From Pseudomonas sp. ANT_J12 (GTDB taxonomy: Bacteria > Pseudomonadota > Gammaproteobacteria > Pseudomonadales > Pseudomonadaceae): a DNA stretch of 64,000 bases. The notes under the pieces were generated by a model. The model saw only the letters and a program-made list of their open reading frames with translations. It searched no databases and was not told where the DNA came from. The stretch spans positions 26,662-90,661 of the forward strand of contig NZ_VOBN01000022.1 in the NCBI RefSeq assembly GCF_008370045.1. The letters are read 5' to 3'. The translations under genes were made by a program, and so were the position numbers. This document shows, one piece after another, positions 8,805-15,911 of this stretch (position 1 is its first letter; each line of letters begins with the position of its first letter).

Positions 8805-9472
8805 TGGCTGGCGTCTTGCGGGTAGGGACCTTGTCTGGAAACTGGTGTGACTGGAGCTCTTCTGCGGAGATGGCACGTCGCATCCAGTGCGAATGGTCCT
8901 TCAAAGAACCGGGCGGAATTCGTTTGAGCCCTGTCCTGTAGGGAAGAACGATACCTATGGTTATGTGGGGAAAGTCTTCTCGGATAGCTTTCAGTGCGGG
9001 AGCCATGTCTGTATCCCCGGATACCAGAACGAGTTGCTGGATGCTTTCAGCTGCGGTGACCTTGGTTTGCCTGGCCGCTGTGCGGTACATGCTTATCGCG
9101 ATATGGACGTCAGTTTCCTTTTCTTCCAGCTTCCAGATAGGCGTTGTGTCCTGCCGCGAGGCACCGATTTTCTTGTTGATGAAACGGGGCGCGCGCCGGT
9201 TCGAGTTGGTGGCGGCCATAGTGAACGTCAACTTTGTGAGCCCTCAGAGCCCGGACGTAAGTATCTTGAGCCTCCTTGGATGCGATGCCACGAGTCGCCA
9301 GTTCCGGTTTAACCGACGCAGTGAAGTAGTCGATTGAGGCGACAGAGCTTTGAGGGTTTTCAATGTGAGCGATATAGGCCAACAACTGCGGCAGGTTTAG
9401 CCATTTGTAAGGGGTATCAGCCAGCAACCCGTAGAACACGTTGTAGCCATCAACGAAGAACGCAGTGCGCAC
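8785..9472 (-). pseudogene. NYN-domain (PIN-like nuclease) protein, frameshifted
   Basis: Two overlapping reading frames together make one NYN-domain protein. The upstream frame (start at 9472) gives MRTAFFVDGYNVFYGLL, carrying the first acidic active-site residue, through VDVHYGRHQLEP. The downstream frame (ending at 8785) supplies RFINKKIG, then WKLEEKETDVHIAISMYR and LVLVSGDTDMAPALKAI, the second acidic cluster. The switch must occur near 9185-9198 in a GGGGCGCGCGCC run, a typical slippage site. Family knowledge: NYN proteins are Mg-dependent RNases. Either the gene is dead or a base was lost in sequencing. Confidence 0.8.
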
Positions 9473-9492
9473 AAATCCAACCCTCAGAAACG

Positions 9493-9518
9493 AAAAAACC
9501 GGCCGAAGCCGGTTTTTT
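9493..9518. terminator. Bidirectional intrinsic terminator
   Basis: AAAAAACCGGC, loop CGAA, GCCGGTTTTTT: an 11-bp perfect stem with A and T tracts, so it can work on both strands. It lies just upstream of the NYN gene and insulates it from leftward transcription. Confidence 0.85.
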
Positions 9519-9740
9519 CACCCCAACTGCCAGAGAACTGAATCTCTGCGTACGGGGTTGAGTAGTGCGCAAATCCTAAATTGCATGTGTCATGCACGTC
9601 AACCATTGACGGATCAGGGCTCTACTCGACTGGATTCTTTCCAGCGCCGGCAACCCAGTTTTGGACAGCTGCCAGGTTGAGGGTCAAGTCACAAATGGCT
9701 TCATCTGTTAACGATTGTTGCAACAGGCAAGCTGCGAAGA

Positions 9741-9795
9741 GGGGGATGGTGTGCAGGGGCGAAGCGTCCATCCCCCGCTTCAGTTTCGACTGAAG
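9741..9795. other. Two adjacent stable hairpins, possible small RNA
   Basis: Stem 1 is GGGGGATGG (9741-9749) with CCATCCCCC (9768-9776). Stem 2 is CTTCAGT (9778-9784), tetraloop TTCG, ACTGAAG (9789-9795). GAAG just before stem 1 can also pair with the CTTC that begins stem 2, so the two stems can compete. A minus-strand transcript through this region would end at the terminator at 9493-9518. Confidence 0.5.
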
Positions 9796-9917
9796 GCGAG
9801 TTCCCAATTTCGTGTGGGATTTTGTACCCGTCCTCATTAGGCGAGAGAGCAAACAAGCACTCTGAAAATTTTGTCCTTTTTGAAACAACACATTTCCACC
9901 CAATGCTGGCTATTTGC

Positions 9918-9945
9918 TTGACGCAACCCCCCGCTGTCGTAGACT
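9918..9945 (+). promoter_or_regulatory. Candidate sigma-70 promoter for the export locus
   Basis: TTGACG at 9918-9923, a 16-base spacer and TAGACT at 9940-9945, 28 bases before the first adaptor ATG. The match to -35/-10 consensus is good, but start-site data are absent. Confidence 0.55.
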
Positions 9946-9972
9946 CCGGTCATCCGTCAGGGAGTCACGGTT

Positions 9973-10755
9973 ATGCCGCGTTTTGGAAGTTGGGTTATCG
10001 GATTGACCTTTGTAACGTGCGCAGTACAAGCGCAAACCCCTGCGCCAGACGATCCGTTGCTGGAGAACAGCGCGGCCGGTGGCACTGCCCAGGCCAGCAG
10101 TGAGGCCCGGGGTGTGTTGCGGGCGCGGGATCAGGCGGTGCTGGCCAGCGAGTTGCCGGGGCGGATTGTCGAGTTGCCGTTCAGCGAGGGCGAGTCGTTC
10201 AAGAAGGGCGATACCCTGGCCAAGTTCGATTGCTCGGGTTTTCAGGCCCAGCTCAATGCCGCGCAAGCCGCCAGCCGTGGCGCCAGTGAAGAGCTGTCGC
10301 ACAACAAACAATTGGCGGCGTTGAATTCGGTCGGGCGTTTCGAAGTGGCGCGGGCCGAGGCCAAGGTCAGCGAGACTCAGGCGCAATCCCAGGTGTATCA
10401 GGTGCAGGTCAAACGCTGCAGCGTGCTCGCACCGTTCGATGGCCAGGTGGTCGAGCGCAAGGTCCAGCGTTATGAAAGCGTGGCGGCCGGTGCGCCGTTG
10501 CTGGATGTAGTCGATAACCGCACCCTGGAAATTCATTTGCTGATTCCGTCGCGCTGGATGGGCAAGCTCAAGCCCGGCCAGACCTTCAGTTTTGTCCCCG
10601 ATGAAACCGGTCAACCGCTGAACGCCACGGTCAAGCGCCTGGGCGCGCGGATCGATGAAGGCAGCCAGACCTTGCTGTTGGTAGCGACGCTGCCGAACGC
10701 TGCAGGCCTGATGGCGGGTATGAGCGGTACGGCACGATTCGCGGAGCTTAAGTGA
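9973..10755 (+). CDS. Periplasmic adaptor (HlyD/RND-type membrane fusion protein)
   Basis: A 260-residue secreted adaptor with a signal peptide (MPRFGSWVIGLTFVTCAVQA). It then has a lipoyl half (AVLASELPGRIVELPFSEGE), a short coiled-coil hairpin of about residues 85-140, the second lipoyl half (CSVLAPFDGQVVERKV) and a beta-barrel. It is shorter than RND adaptors (usually 350 or more) and lacks the membrane-proximal domain. It is the first gene of a tight three-gene set (stop overlaps the next GTG). Its neighbours are a GAF-like/HlyD protein and an M50/HlyD fusion rather than an RND or ABC pump. I infer a role in export of the giant surface protein encoded downstream. Confidence 0.82.
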   Translation: MPRFGSWVIGLTFVTCAVQAQTPAPDDPLLENSAAGGTAQASSEARGVLRARDQAVLASELPGRIVELPFSEGESFKKGDTLAKFDCSGFQAQLNAAQAASRGASEELSHNKQLAALNSVGRFEVARAEAKVSETQAQSQVYQVQVKRCSVLAPFDGQVVERKVQRYESVAAGAPLLDVVDNRTLEIHLLIPSRWMGKLKPGQTFSFVPDETGQPLNATVKRLGARIDEGSQTLLLVATLPNAAGLMAGMSGTARFAELK

Positions 10756-12071
10756 ACGCCCCGATGACCGGCGGGGCCGAGCAGGTCTTCGCCCGATTCC
10801 TCGACCTTGAACGTCAGACCCGCGCCGCTCGCAACCCGGCGCAACTGGCTTACAGCCTGGTCAATGACGGCCAAGCGTTGTTCGGTTTCCGCCACGCGGC
10901 GCTGTTGATTGCCGGCAAAGTGCAAGCCGTGACCGGTGTCAGCACCGTGGACCCGAACGCGCCGTTCGTGGCGTTTGTCGAGCAGGCGGTGGCGCAGTTG
11001 TTCAAGCTCGAGCTGTTGAAACAGGCGCGAGCGATTTCCCCCACGCTGCTAAGCGAACCGATTCAGGCCGATTGGAAAAGTCTGTCCAGCGCCCAGGTGT
11101 TTTGGTTGCCGTTGGTGGATCATCAGGGCGAGGTGTTTGGCGGTTTATGGCTGGCCCGCGACGTGGCGTGGAACCCACCCGAACAAATCCTGCTGTCGCA
11201 ACTGGGCGACACCTACAGCCACGCCTGGCTGGCGCTGCAACCGCGCAAACCCTGGCGCCTGCGCTGGACCCGAAAACGTCAGGTCGCCTTGGTCGCCGTG
11301 TTGTTGCTGGGGTTGTTGATCCCGGTGCGCCAATCGGTGCTGGCGCCGGCGCAAGTGGTGCCGCTGGGTGGGCGCGTAGTGGCGGCGCCGCTGGACGGGG
11401 TGATCGCCGAATTTCTGGTCAAACCCAACCAAGCGGTAAAAACCGGCGACCTGCTGCTGCGCTTCGAAAGCACCACCCTCAAGGCTCAGGCCGATGTGGC
11501 CGATCGTGCGCTGGGTGTGGCGGAAGCTGAGCTCAAGGCCAATTCCCAGCGCTCGTTCGCCGACACGGAGTCCAGTTCGAAGATTGATCTGTTGGCGGCG
11601 CGGGTCGAGCAGAAACGCGCTGAACGTGATTACGCCCGCGAACTGCTCAAACGCAGCGAAGTCCGTGCCGAACGCGACGGCATCGCGGTGTTTGCCGACG
11701 CCGACCGCTGGACCGGAAAACCAGTGCAGACCGGCGAACGGTTGATGGAAATTGCCGACCCGAACCAGGCTGAACTGCGCATCGAACTGGCGGTGGGCGA
11801 TGCGATTGCCCTGGCGCCGGGGGCGCAGGTCGCGTTGTTCCTCGACAGCGACCCCTTGCAGCGTCACTTGGCCAAACTCGAACGCTCAGCCTACGAGGCG
11901 CAGCCCACGGCGGGCGGGCAACTGGCTTACCGACTGGACGCCAATTTCGAAAATGCCCCGCCCCGAATCGGTTTGCGCGGCACCGCGAAAATCTTCGGCG
12001 ACCGCGCGCCGCTCGCGTTGTACCTGTTGCGCCGGCCGCTGGCCGGGTTACGGCAAAGCGTGGGCCTCTAA
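10752..12071 (+). CDS. HlyD-like adaptor with an N-terminal GAF-like cytoplasmic domain
   Basis: 439 residues, with GTG start overlapping the previous stop (GTGA), which suggests translational coupling. Residues about 1-160 are soluble and GAF-like in pattern (LFGFRHAALLIAGKVQAVTG, VFWLPLVDHQGEVFGGLWLA). A single membrane segment follows at about 177-192 (QVALVAVLLLGLLIPV). The periplasmic part has lipoyl halves (VVAAPLDGVIAEFLVKPNQ and VRAERDGIAVFADADRW) around a coiled coil. A cytoplasmic sensor-like domain is unusual for an adaptor and may couple export to a cytoplasmic partner. The stop is directly followed by the M50 fusion gene. Confidence 0.8.
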   Translation: MNAPMTGGAEQVFARFLDLERQTRAARNPAQLAYSLVNDGQALFGFRHAALLIAGKVQAVTGVSTVDPNAPFVAFVEQAVAQLFKLELLKQARAISPTLLSEPIQADWKSLSSAQVFWLPLVDHQGEVFGGLWLARDVAWNPPEQILLSQLGDTYSHAWLALQPRKPWRLRWTRKRQVALVAVLLLGLLIPVRQSVLAPAQVVPLGGRVVAAPLDGVIAEFLVKPNQAVKTGDLLLRFESTTLKAQADVADRALGVAEAELKANSQRSFADTESSSKIDLLAARVEQKRAERDYARELLKRSEVRAERDGIAVFADADRWTGKPVQTGERLMEIADPNQAELRIELAVGDAIALAPGAQVALFLDSDPLQRHLAKLERSAYEAQPTAGGQLAYRLDANFENAPPRIGLRGTAKIFGDRAPLALYLLRRPLAGLRQSVGL

Positions 12072-14168
12072 ATGACCTTGCCGAGCTTGCGGGCCGACCT
12101 GCAATTGTCGGCCGCCGCCCCAGCCCTCGACGGCTCGCCGCGCTGGACCCTGGCGGATCCGGTGCGCGGGCGCTATTTCAAACTCGGCGCGGCGGCGATG
12201 CGCTTGTTGCGGCATTGGTCCCTTGGCGATCCCGAGCAAGTGCTGCGTGCCGCCAACCGTGAGCCGGGTTTGCCGCTGGACGGTGCCGAGCTTGAGCAGT
12301 TGCTGGGGTTTTTGCGCAGCCACGATTTGATCACCGCACTCGATCCGCAACAACGTGCCAGCTACAGCCTGAAAGCCGCCGCTCAGCGCCGCAGCCTGTG
12401 GCAAATCCTGCTGCATCAGTACCTGTTTTTCCGCATTCCGCTGTGGCGCCCCGACGCGTTTCTCAATCGCGCCTGGCCGTGGCTGGAGCGGTACGGCCCG
12501 CGTGCATTGCGCTACGGGTTGCCGGCCACTTTGGGGCTGGGTGTGTTTCTGGTGTCCCGCGACTGGCAGCGCTTTATCGCGACGTTCCCGCACCTGTTCA
12601 GCCTCGGCGGCGCGCTGTCCTTCGGCGTGGCGCTGTTCTTCGCCAAGCTCTGTCACGAGTTCGGCCACGCGTTCATGGCCAAGCGCGCCGGTTGTCGGGT
12701 GCAGAGCATGGGTGTGGCGTTCATGGTGATGCTGCCGATGTTTTATACGGATGTGAGCGATGCCTGGCGGGTCAATGACCGTCGAGCCCGGCTGCTGATC
12801 GGTGCCGGCGGCGTGTTGGCGGAATTGCTGCTGGCCTGCATCGCGCTATTGGCTTGGTCACTGCTGCCGGACGGCCCGGCGCGCACGGCGGCGTTCATGC
12901 TCGCCAGCGCCACGTGGATGACCACGCTGGTGATCAACCTCAATCCATTCATGCGTTTTGACGGTTATTTTTTGCTCAGCGATTTTCTCGAAGTGGACAA
13001 CCTCCAGGGGCGGGCCTTTGCCCTGTGCCGCTGGCGTCTGCGCGAGTTTCTGTTCGGCTATGGCGAAGCGGCGCCGGAGCCGTGGTCGCCGAAGATGCAG
13101 CGGCGTTTGTTGATTTGGGGGTATGGCTCATGGCTGTGGCGTGCGGTGTTGTTTTTCGGGATCGCGCTGGCGGTCTACCACTTGTTCTTCAAGGTATTGG
13201 GGATTTTCCTGATGCTGGTGGAGCTGGTGTGGTTCATTTTTCTGCCGATCATGAGTGAATGGCGCCAGTGGTGGACCCGTCGTGAACAGGCCCACGGGTC
13301 GCGCGTATTGCTGAGTGGCCTGGCGTTGCTCGGGATGCTGCTGGTGCTGGTGTTGCCATGGCGCAGCGCGGTGGAGTTGCCGACGATGCTCGAGGCCGGA
13401 CGCGCCAGTGCCTTGCATGCGCCGGTGGCATCGCGGGTCAAACGCGTGAATGTGCAGGACGGTCAGGTGGTTGCCGAGGGCGATGTGCTGGTCGAGCTGG
13501 AATCGCCGGACCTGGATTCGCGCCAGGCGATCGTGCGCCAGGAAATTCAGATCCAGCAGTTGCAGATGCGCCGTCAGGCCGGTCGCAGCGAAACCGCGGC
13601 GGACGCCACTATCGTTGAACAACGCCTCGCCGAAGCGGTGGCCGAATACCGTGGGCTGGCCGCTCAGCGCGAGCGCCTGCTGCTTCGCGCGCCCCACGCC
13701 GGCACAGTGCGCGATCTATTGCCGCAACTGGTGCCCGGTCGTTGGCTGGCCACCAAAGACGCGTTGGCGCGGGTGGTCGAAGACGGGGCGCGGTTGCGCG
13801 GTTATCTGGCCGAGGCTGATCTCTGGCGGGTGACGCCGGGCGCGCACGGGCGCTTTATCGCCGACGATCCGATGCACCCGGCCGTCGCCGTGCAACTGAC
13901 CGACATTGATGCCAATGGCGTTGCTTATGTGGATCAGGAAGCGCTGACGTCCGACCATCACGGGCCGATTGCCGTGCGCCGTGATCAATCGCAACGGGCG
14001 GAGCCGGTACAAGCGCAATACGGCGCACGGCTCAGCCTGCTCGACAATGCGTCGACACCGATGCAGCCCCTGCGCGGCATTGTGGTGTTGCAGGGCAGCG
14101 GTGAATCATTGCTGGGTACGGCCTGGCGGCGCATGGCGGCGCTGGGTGTCAGGGAAAGCGGTTTTTAA
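12072..14168 (+). CDS. Membrane M50-type metallopeptidase fused to a HlyD-like adaptor
   Basis: 698 residues. Residues about 1-100 are soluble and look like a PqqD-type winged-helix domain (YFKLGAAAMRLLRHWS). Several membrane segments follow, with the zinc-peptidase motif HEFGH at 195-199 and the second site-2-protease motif NPFMRFDGY at 291-299. Two more hydrophobic segments lie near 350-425. After about 440 there is a HlyD part with lipoyl halves (HAPVASRVKRVNVQDGQVV, LLRAPHAGTVRDLLPQLVP) and a coiled coil. The order PqqD-M50-HlyD in one chain is known in uncharacterised export clusters. Here it stands where a type I ABC exporter would be expected. Confidence 0.85.
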   Translation: MTLPSLRADLQLSAAAPALDGSPRWTLADPVRGRYFKLGAAAMRLLRHWSLGDPEQVLRAANREPGLPLDGAELEQLLGFLRSHDLITALDPQQRASYSLKAAAQRRSLWQILLHQYLFFRIPLWRPDAFLNRAWPWLERYGPRALRYGLPATLGLGVFLVSRDWQRFIATFPHLFSLGGALSFGVALFFAKLCHEFGHAFMAKRAGCRVQSMGVAFMVMLPMFYTDVSDAWRVNDRRARLLIGAGGVLAELLLACIALLAWSLLPDGPARTAAFMLASATWMTTLVINLNPFMRFDGYFLLSDFLEVDNLQGRAFALCRWRLREFLFGYGEAAPEPWSPKMQRRLLIWGYGSWLWRAVLFFGIALAVYHLFFKVLGIFLMLVELVWFIFLPIMSEWRQWWTRREQAHGSRVLLSGLALLGMLLVLVLPWRSAVELPTMLEAGRASALHAPVASRVKRVNVQDGQVVAEGDVLVELESPDLDSRQAIVRQEIQIQQLQMRRQAGRSETAADATIVEQRLAEAVAEYRGLAAQRERLLLRAPHAGTVRDLLPQLVPGRWLATKDALARVVEDGARLRGYLAEADLWRVTPGAHGRFIADDPMHPAVAVQLTDIDANGVAYVDQEALTSDHHGPIAVRRDQSQRAEPVQAQYGARLSLLDNASTPMQPLRGIVVLQGSGESLLGTAWRRMAALGVRESGF

Positions 14169-14179
14169 GGGAGAGCAGC

Positions 14180-14677
14180 ATGGCGAACAAGGGTGCAGTG
14201 GCGGCGGACGGTTTGGTGGTAAGGCCTTCGCGGGCCAGTGACGGACCTTTTCTGCAGAGCCTGTATCAGTCGGCCCGGCCGGATCTGCAATGGATCGACG
14301 GCGAGCCCGAGCGGGTCGAAGAATTGGTCGCCCAGCAGTTTCGGGTGCAGGAACAAGGCATTGAGGATGAATACCCCCACGCGATGCATTACGTGGTGGA
14401 AAAACTCGACACCCCCATCGGCGCGCTGACCACGGATTTCGGCCCCAATGAAATTCGCGTGTTGTACCTGGCGTTCATTCCTCAGGCGCGCGGCCAAGGG
14501 CATGGCCGCACGGTGCTGCAAGGGGTGCAGAAAGCCGCGCAGCAGATTCGCTGCCCGGTGGCGACGGTGGTGTGGGCGAGCAATCCGCATGCGCGTCGGC
14601 ATTACCTGGCGTTGGGGTTTTCGGTTGAAGAGTGTAATCCGGCAGCGGAGCGGTTGGTCTGGTATCCGCGAGGTTAG
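14180..14677 (+). CDS. GNAT-family N-acetyltransferase
   Basis: 165 residues. The acetyl-CoA site is visible as YLAFIPQARGQGHGRTVLQ (QxxGxG/A type, about residues 96-114), followed by VVWASNPHARRHYLALGFSV. The start follows a GGGAGAGCAGC ribosome site 11 bases after the M50 fusion. Its acceptor is unknown. Its position within the export locus suggests it acts on a protein or glycan of that system, but an unrelated small-molecule substrate is possible. Confidence 0.85.
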   Translation: MANKGAVAADGLVVRPSRASDGPFLQSLYQSARPDLQWIDGEPERVEELVAQQFRVQEQGIEDEYPHAMHYVVEKLDTPIGALTTDFGPNEIRVLYLAFIPQARGQGHGRTVLQGVQKAAQQIRCPVATVVWASNPHARRHYLALGFSVEECNPAAERLVWYPRG

Positions 14678-14700
14678 AGCCCGAAAAAACGCTGCATAAC

Positions 14701-14726
14701 CTGTGGGAGCGAGCAAGCTCCCACAG
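14701..14726. repeat. Perfect 10-bp hairpin between convergent genes
   Basis: CTGTGGGAGC, loop GAGCAA, GCTCCCACAG. It lies between the rightward GNAT gene and the leftward DUF6916-like gene, where a shared transcription end is expected. There is no T-run, so it is more like a REP half-site than a classic terminator. Confidence 0.7.
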
Positions 14727-14745
14727 TGGAGATGTTGGCGGTTGG

Positions 14746-15057
14746 TCAATTAAACGCGATATAGAAATATCCCAACGCCGGATCCCGCCCCATCGCCGGC
14801 ACGCGGGACACGAAAATATCCTGCACCGCCCCCAACCCCGGCAGGTCCAGCGCACATAATCCGTCCACAAACTCCGTCGGTTCGAGGCTGTTGAATCCCA
14901 CACTAAACGGCACACGCTCGCTGTGGGGCAGTTGCGAGCGGGTTTTTTGTTCGAGGCTATCGATATGAATCGGCAGTTCACTGCCATCGGGCAGGCGCAA
15001 CGTGGTGGTCTGGCCCAGCAGCGGTTGGAAGTGTTGGTCTTGAACCTGTTCCAGCAT
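14746..15057 (-). CDS. DUF6916-like small protein
   Basis: 103 residues with no signal peptide or membrane segment. Beta-rich pattern: a strand GQTTTLRLPDGSELPIHID, then FSVGFNSLEPTEFVDGL, and a C-terminal FVSRVPAMGRDPALGYFYIA. This resembles small proteins (DUF6916) that accompany MdpB/phage-tail-collar genes in bacterial clusters. That assignment is from memory of the family and not tested. It lies directly downstream of the tail-collar gene on the same strand, so the two probably form one transcript. Confidence 0.6.
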   Translation of the reverse strand: MLEQVQDQHFQPLLGQTTTLRLPDGSELPIHIDSLEQKTRSQLPHSERVPFSVGFNSLEPTEFVDGLCALDLPGLGAVQDIFVSRVPAMGRDPALGYFYIAFN

Positions 15058-15111
15058 GGTGTCGCTCCAGCAAAGTGAGTGGCCGGGGGAGGCGAATCCC
15101 CCGGCGTGTTT

Positions 15112-15699
15112 TCAGTTGCGCGAAGGAAACAGGCCTTGCAGCGCGATGCTGAAGTTCAGCACCAGGAAGGGGTTCATGCTGGCCATCGGCAGGCCGGTGC
15201 CGGTGGGCGAAACGGTGCCGGACACGGTGGTGGTCGCACCTTTGAGCGCAACGGGCGATGCGCCCTGAGCGTCGGAATAGATCGTCGCCAGACCTGGCCC
15301 GCCACCCGAGGTGCCGAGATAGGCATTGGTCGCGGTCGGCACGCTGGCCGGGTTGCTTGCCGGGTTGGCCAATTGCAGGGTGGTGGTCGCAGTGATCCCG
15401 CTCAGGGTGTGGGTGTGGTTGGGCAGGTTGCTGAGGGTGGCGGTGATGTTTTCGGTGCCGGAGTTTTCCCCCATGACGCGGGTGGTCAGGCCCGGGCCGG
15501 TGCCTTGGCAGATCGGCAAGCGGCTTTGCAGGTTGGGCAGCCCGAATGTCTGGCTGCCGTTGCCGCCATAGACGGTCCCCAGCAGCGTAAACAAGGCTTG
15601 GTATTGCTGGATGTTCATGATCTGACCGTTACACAAAGCCCAACCGTTGGGCGCAAAGTTAAAGCCAAACGTCATGACGGTGCCCATAAATACGTCCAT
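15112..15699 (-). CDS. Phage-tail-collar domain protein (microcystin-dependent protein MdpB-like)
   Basis: 195 residues beginning MDVFMGTVMTFGFNFAPNGW, then ALCNGQIMNIQQYQALFTLL and the collar signature GGNGSQTFGLPNLQSRLPI. NHTH at about residue 92 is the conserved motif of these collar proteins. The middle is low-complexity Ala/Thr/Gly and the end is a hydrophobic FLVLNFSIALQGLFP. Chromosomal relatives occur in sets with GNATs and export genes outside phages. No other tail genes are nearby, so a prophage origin is unlikely. It may be a second secreted substrate of the locus. Confidence 0.85.
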   Translation of the reverse strand: MDVFMGTVMTFGFNFAPNGWALCNGQIMNIQQYQALFTLLGTVYGGNGSQTFGLPNLQSRLPICQGTGPGLTTRVMGENSGTENITATLSNLPNHTHTLSGITATTTLQLANPASNPASVPTATNAYLGTSGGGPGLATIYSDAQGASPVALKGATTTVSGTVSPTGTGLPMASMNPFLVLNFSIALQGLFPSRN

Positions 15700-15911
15700 A
15701 AATCCTCATCCTTCAGGTAAATGTTCTGGCGGGCCCCGCGTCTGTGCGTGGCCAGGTCACGCCAAGGCAGAGCGTAGACCCGGATCGGCGGTGCTGCCGG
15801 ATGTCGTGTCAGACAAGGCCAGCATCGACGGCTAACCCTGGCTGGCCTAAAGTGACGGCATGTTTCAGTGACCACACCGTCGTGAATTTACCGGCCCCGC
15901 AAGAGGAAGTA

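Larger units (their letters stand above)
9473..9972. other. 500-base intergenic region with terminator and two strong hairpins
   Basis: No convincing protein gene. It holds a perfect bidirectional terminator at 9493-9518, a small palindrome TGCATG-TGT-CATGCA at 9582-9596, two adjacent hairpins at 9741-9795, and a promoter-like sequence just before the adaptor gene. A 93-codon minus-strand frame here lacks family signal. Confidence 0.6.

Noticed and set aside
9622..9903. 93-codon minus-strand frame
   Set aside because: Its sequence crosses both strong hairpins and shows no ribosome site or recognisable domain; the structure is better explained as RNA or repeat.
15112..15699. Prophage remnant based on the tail-collar protein
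   Set aside because: No capsid, terminase, tail or integrase genes nearby; MdpB-like collar genes occur outside phages with export genes.
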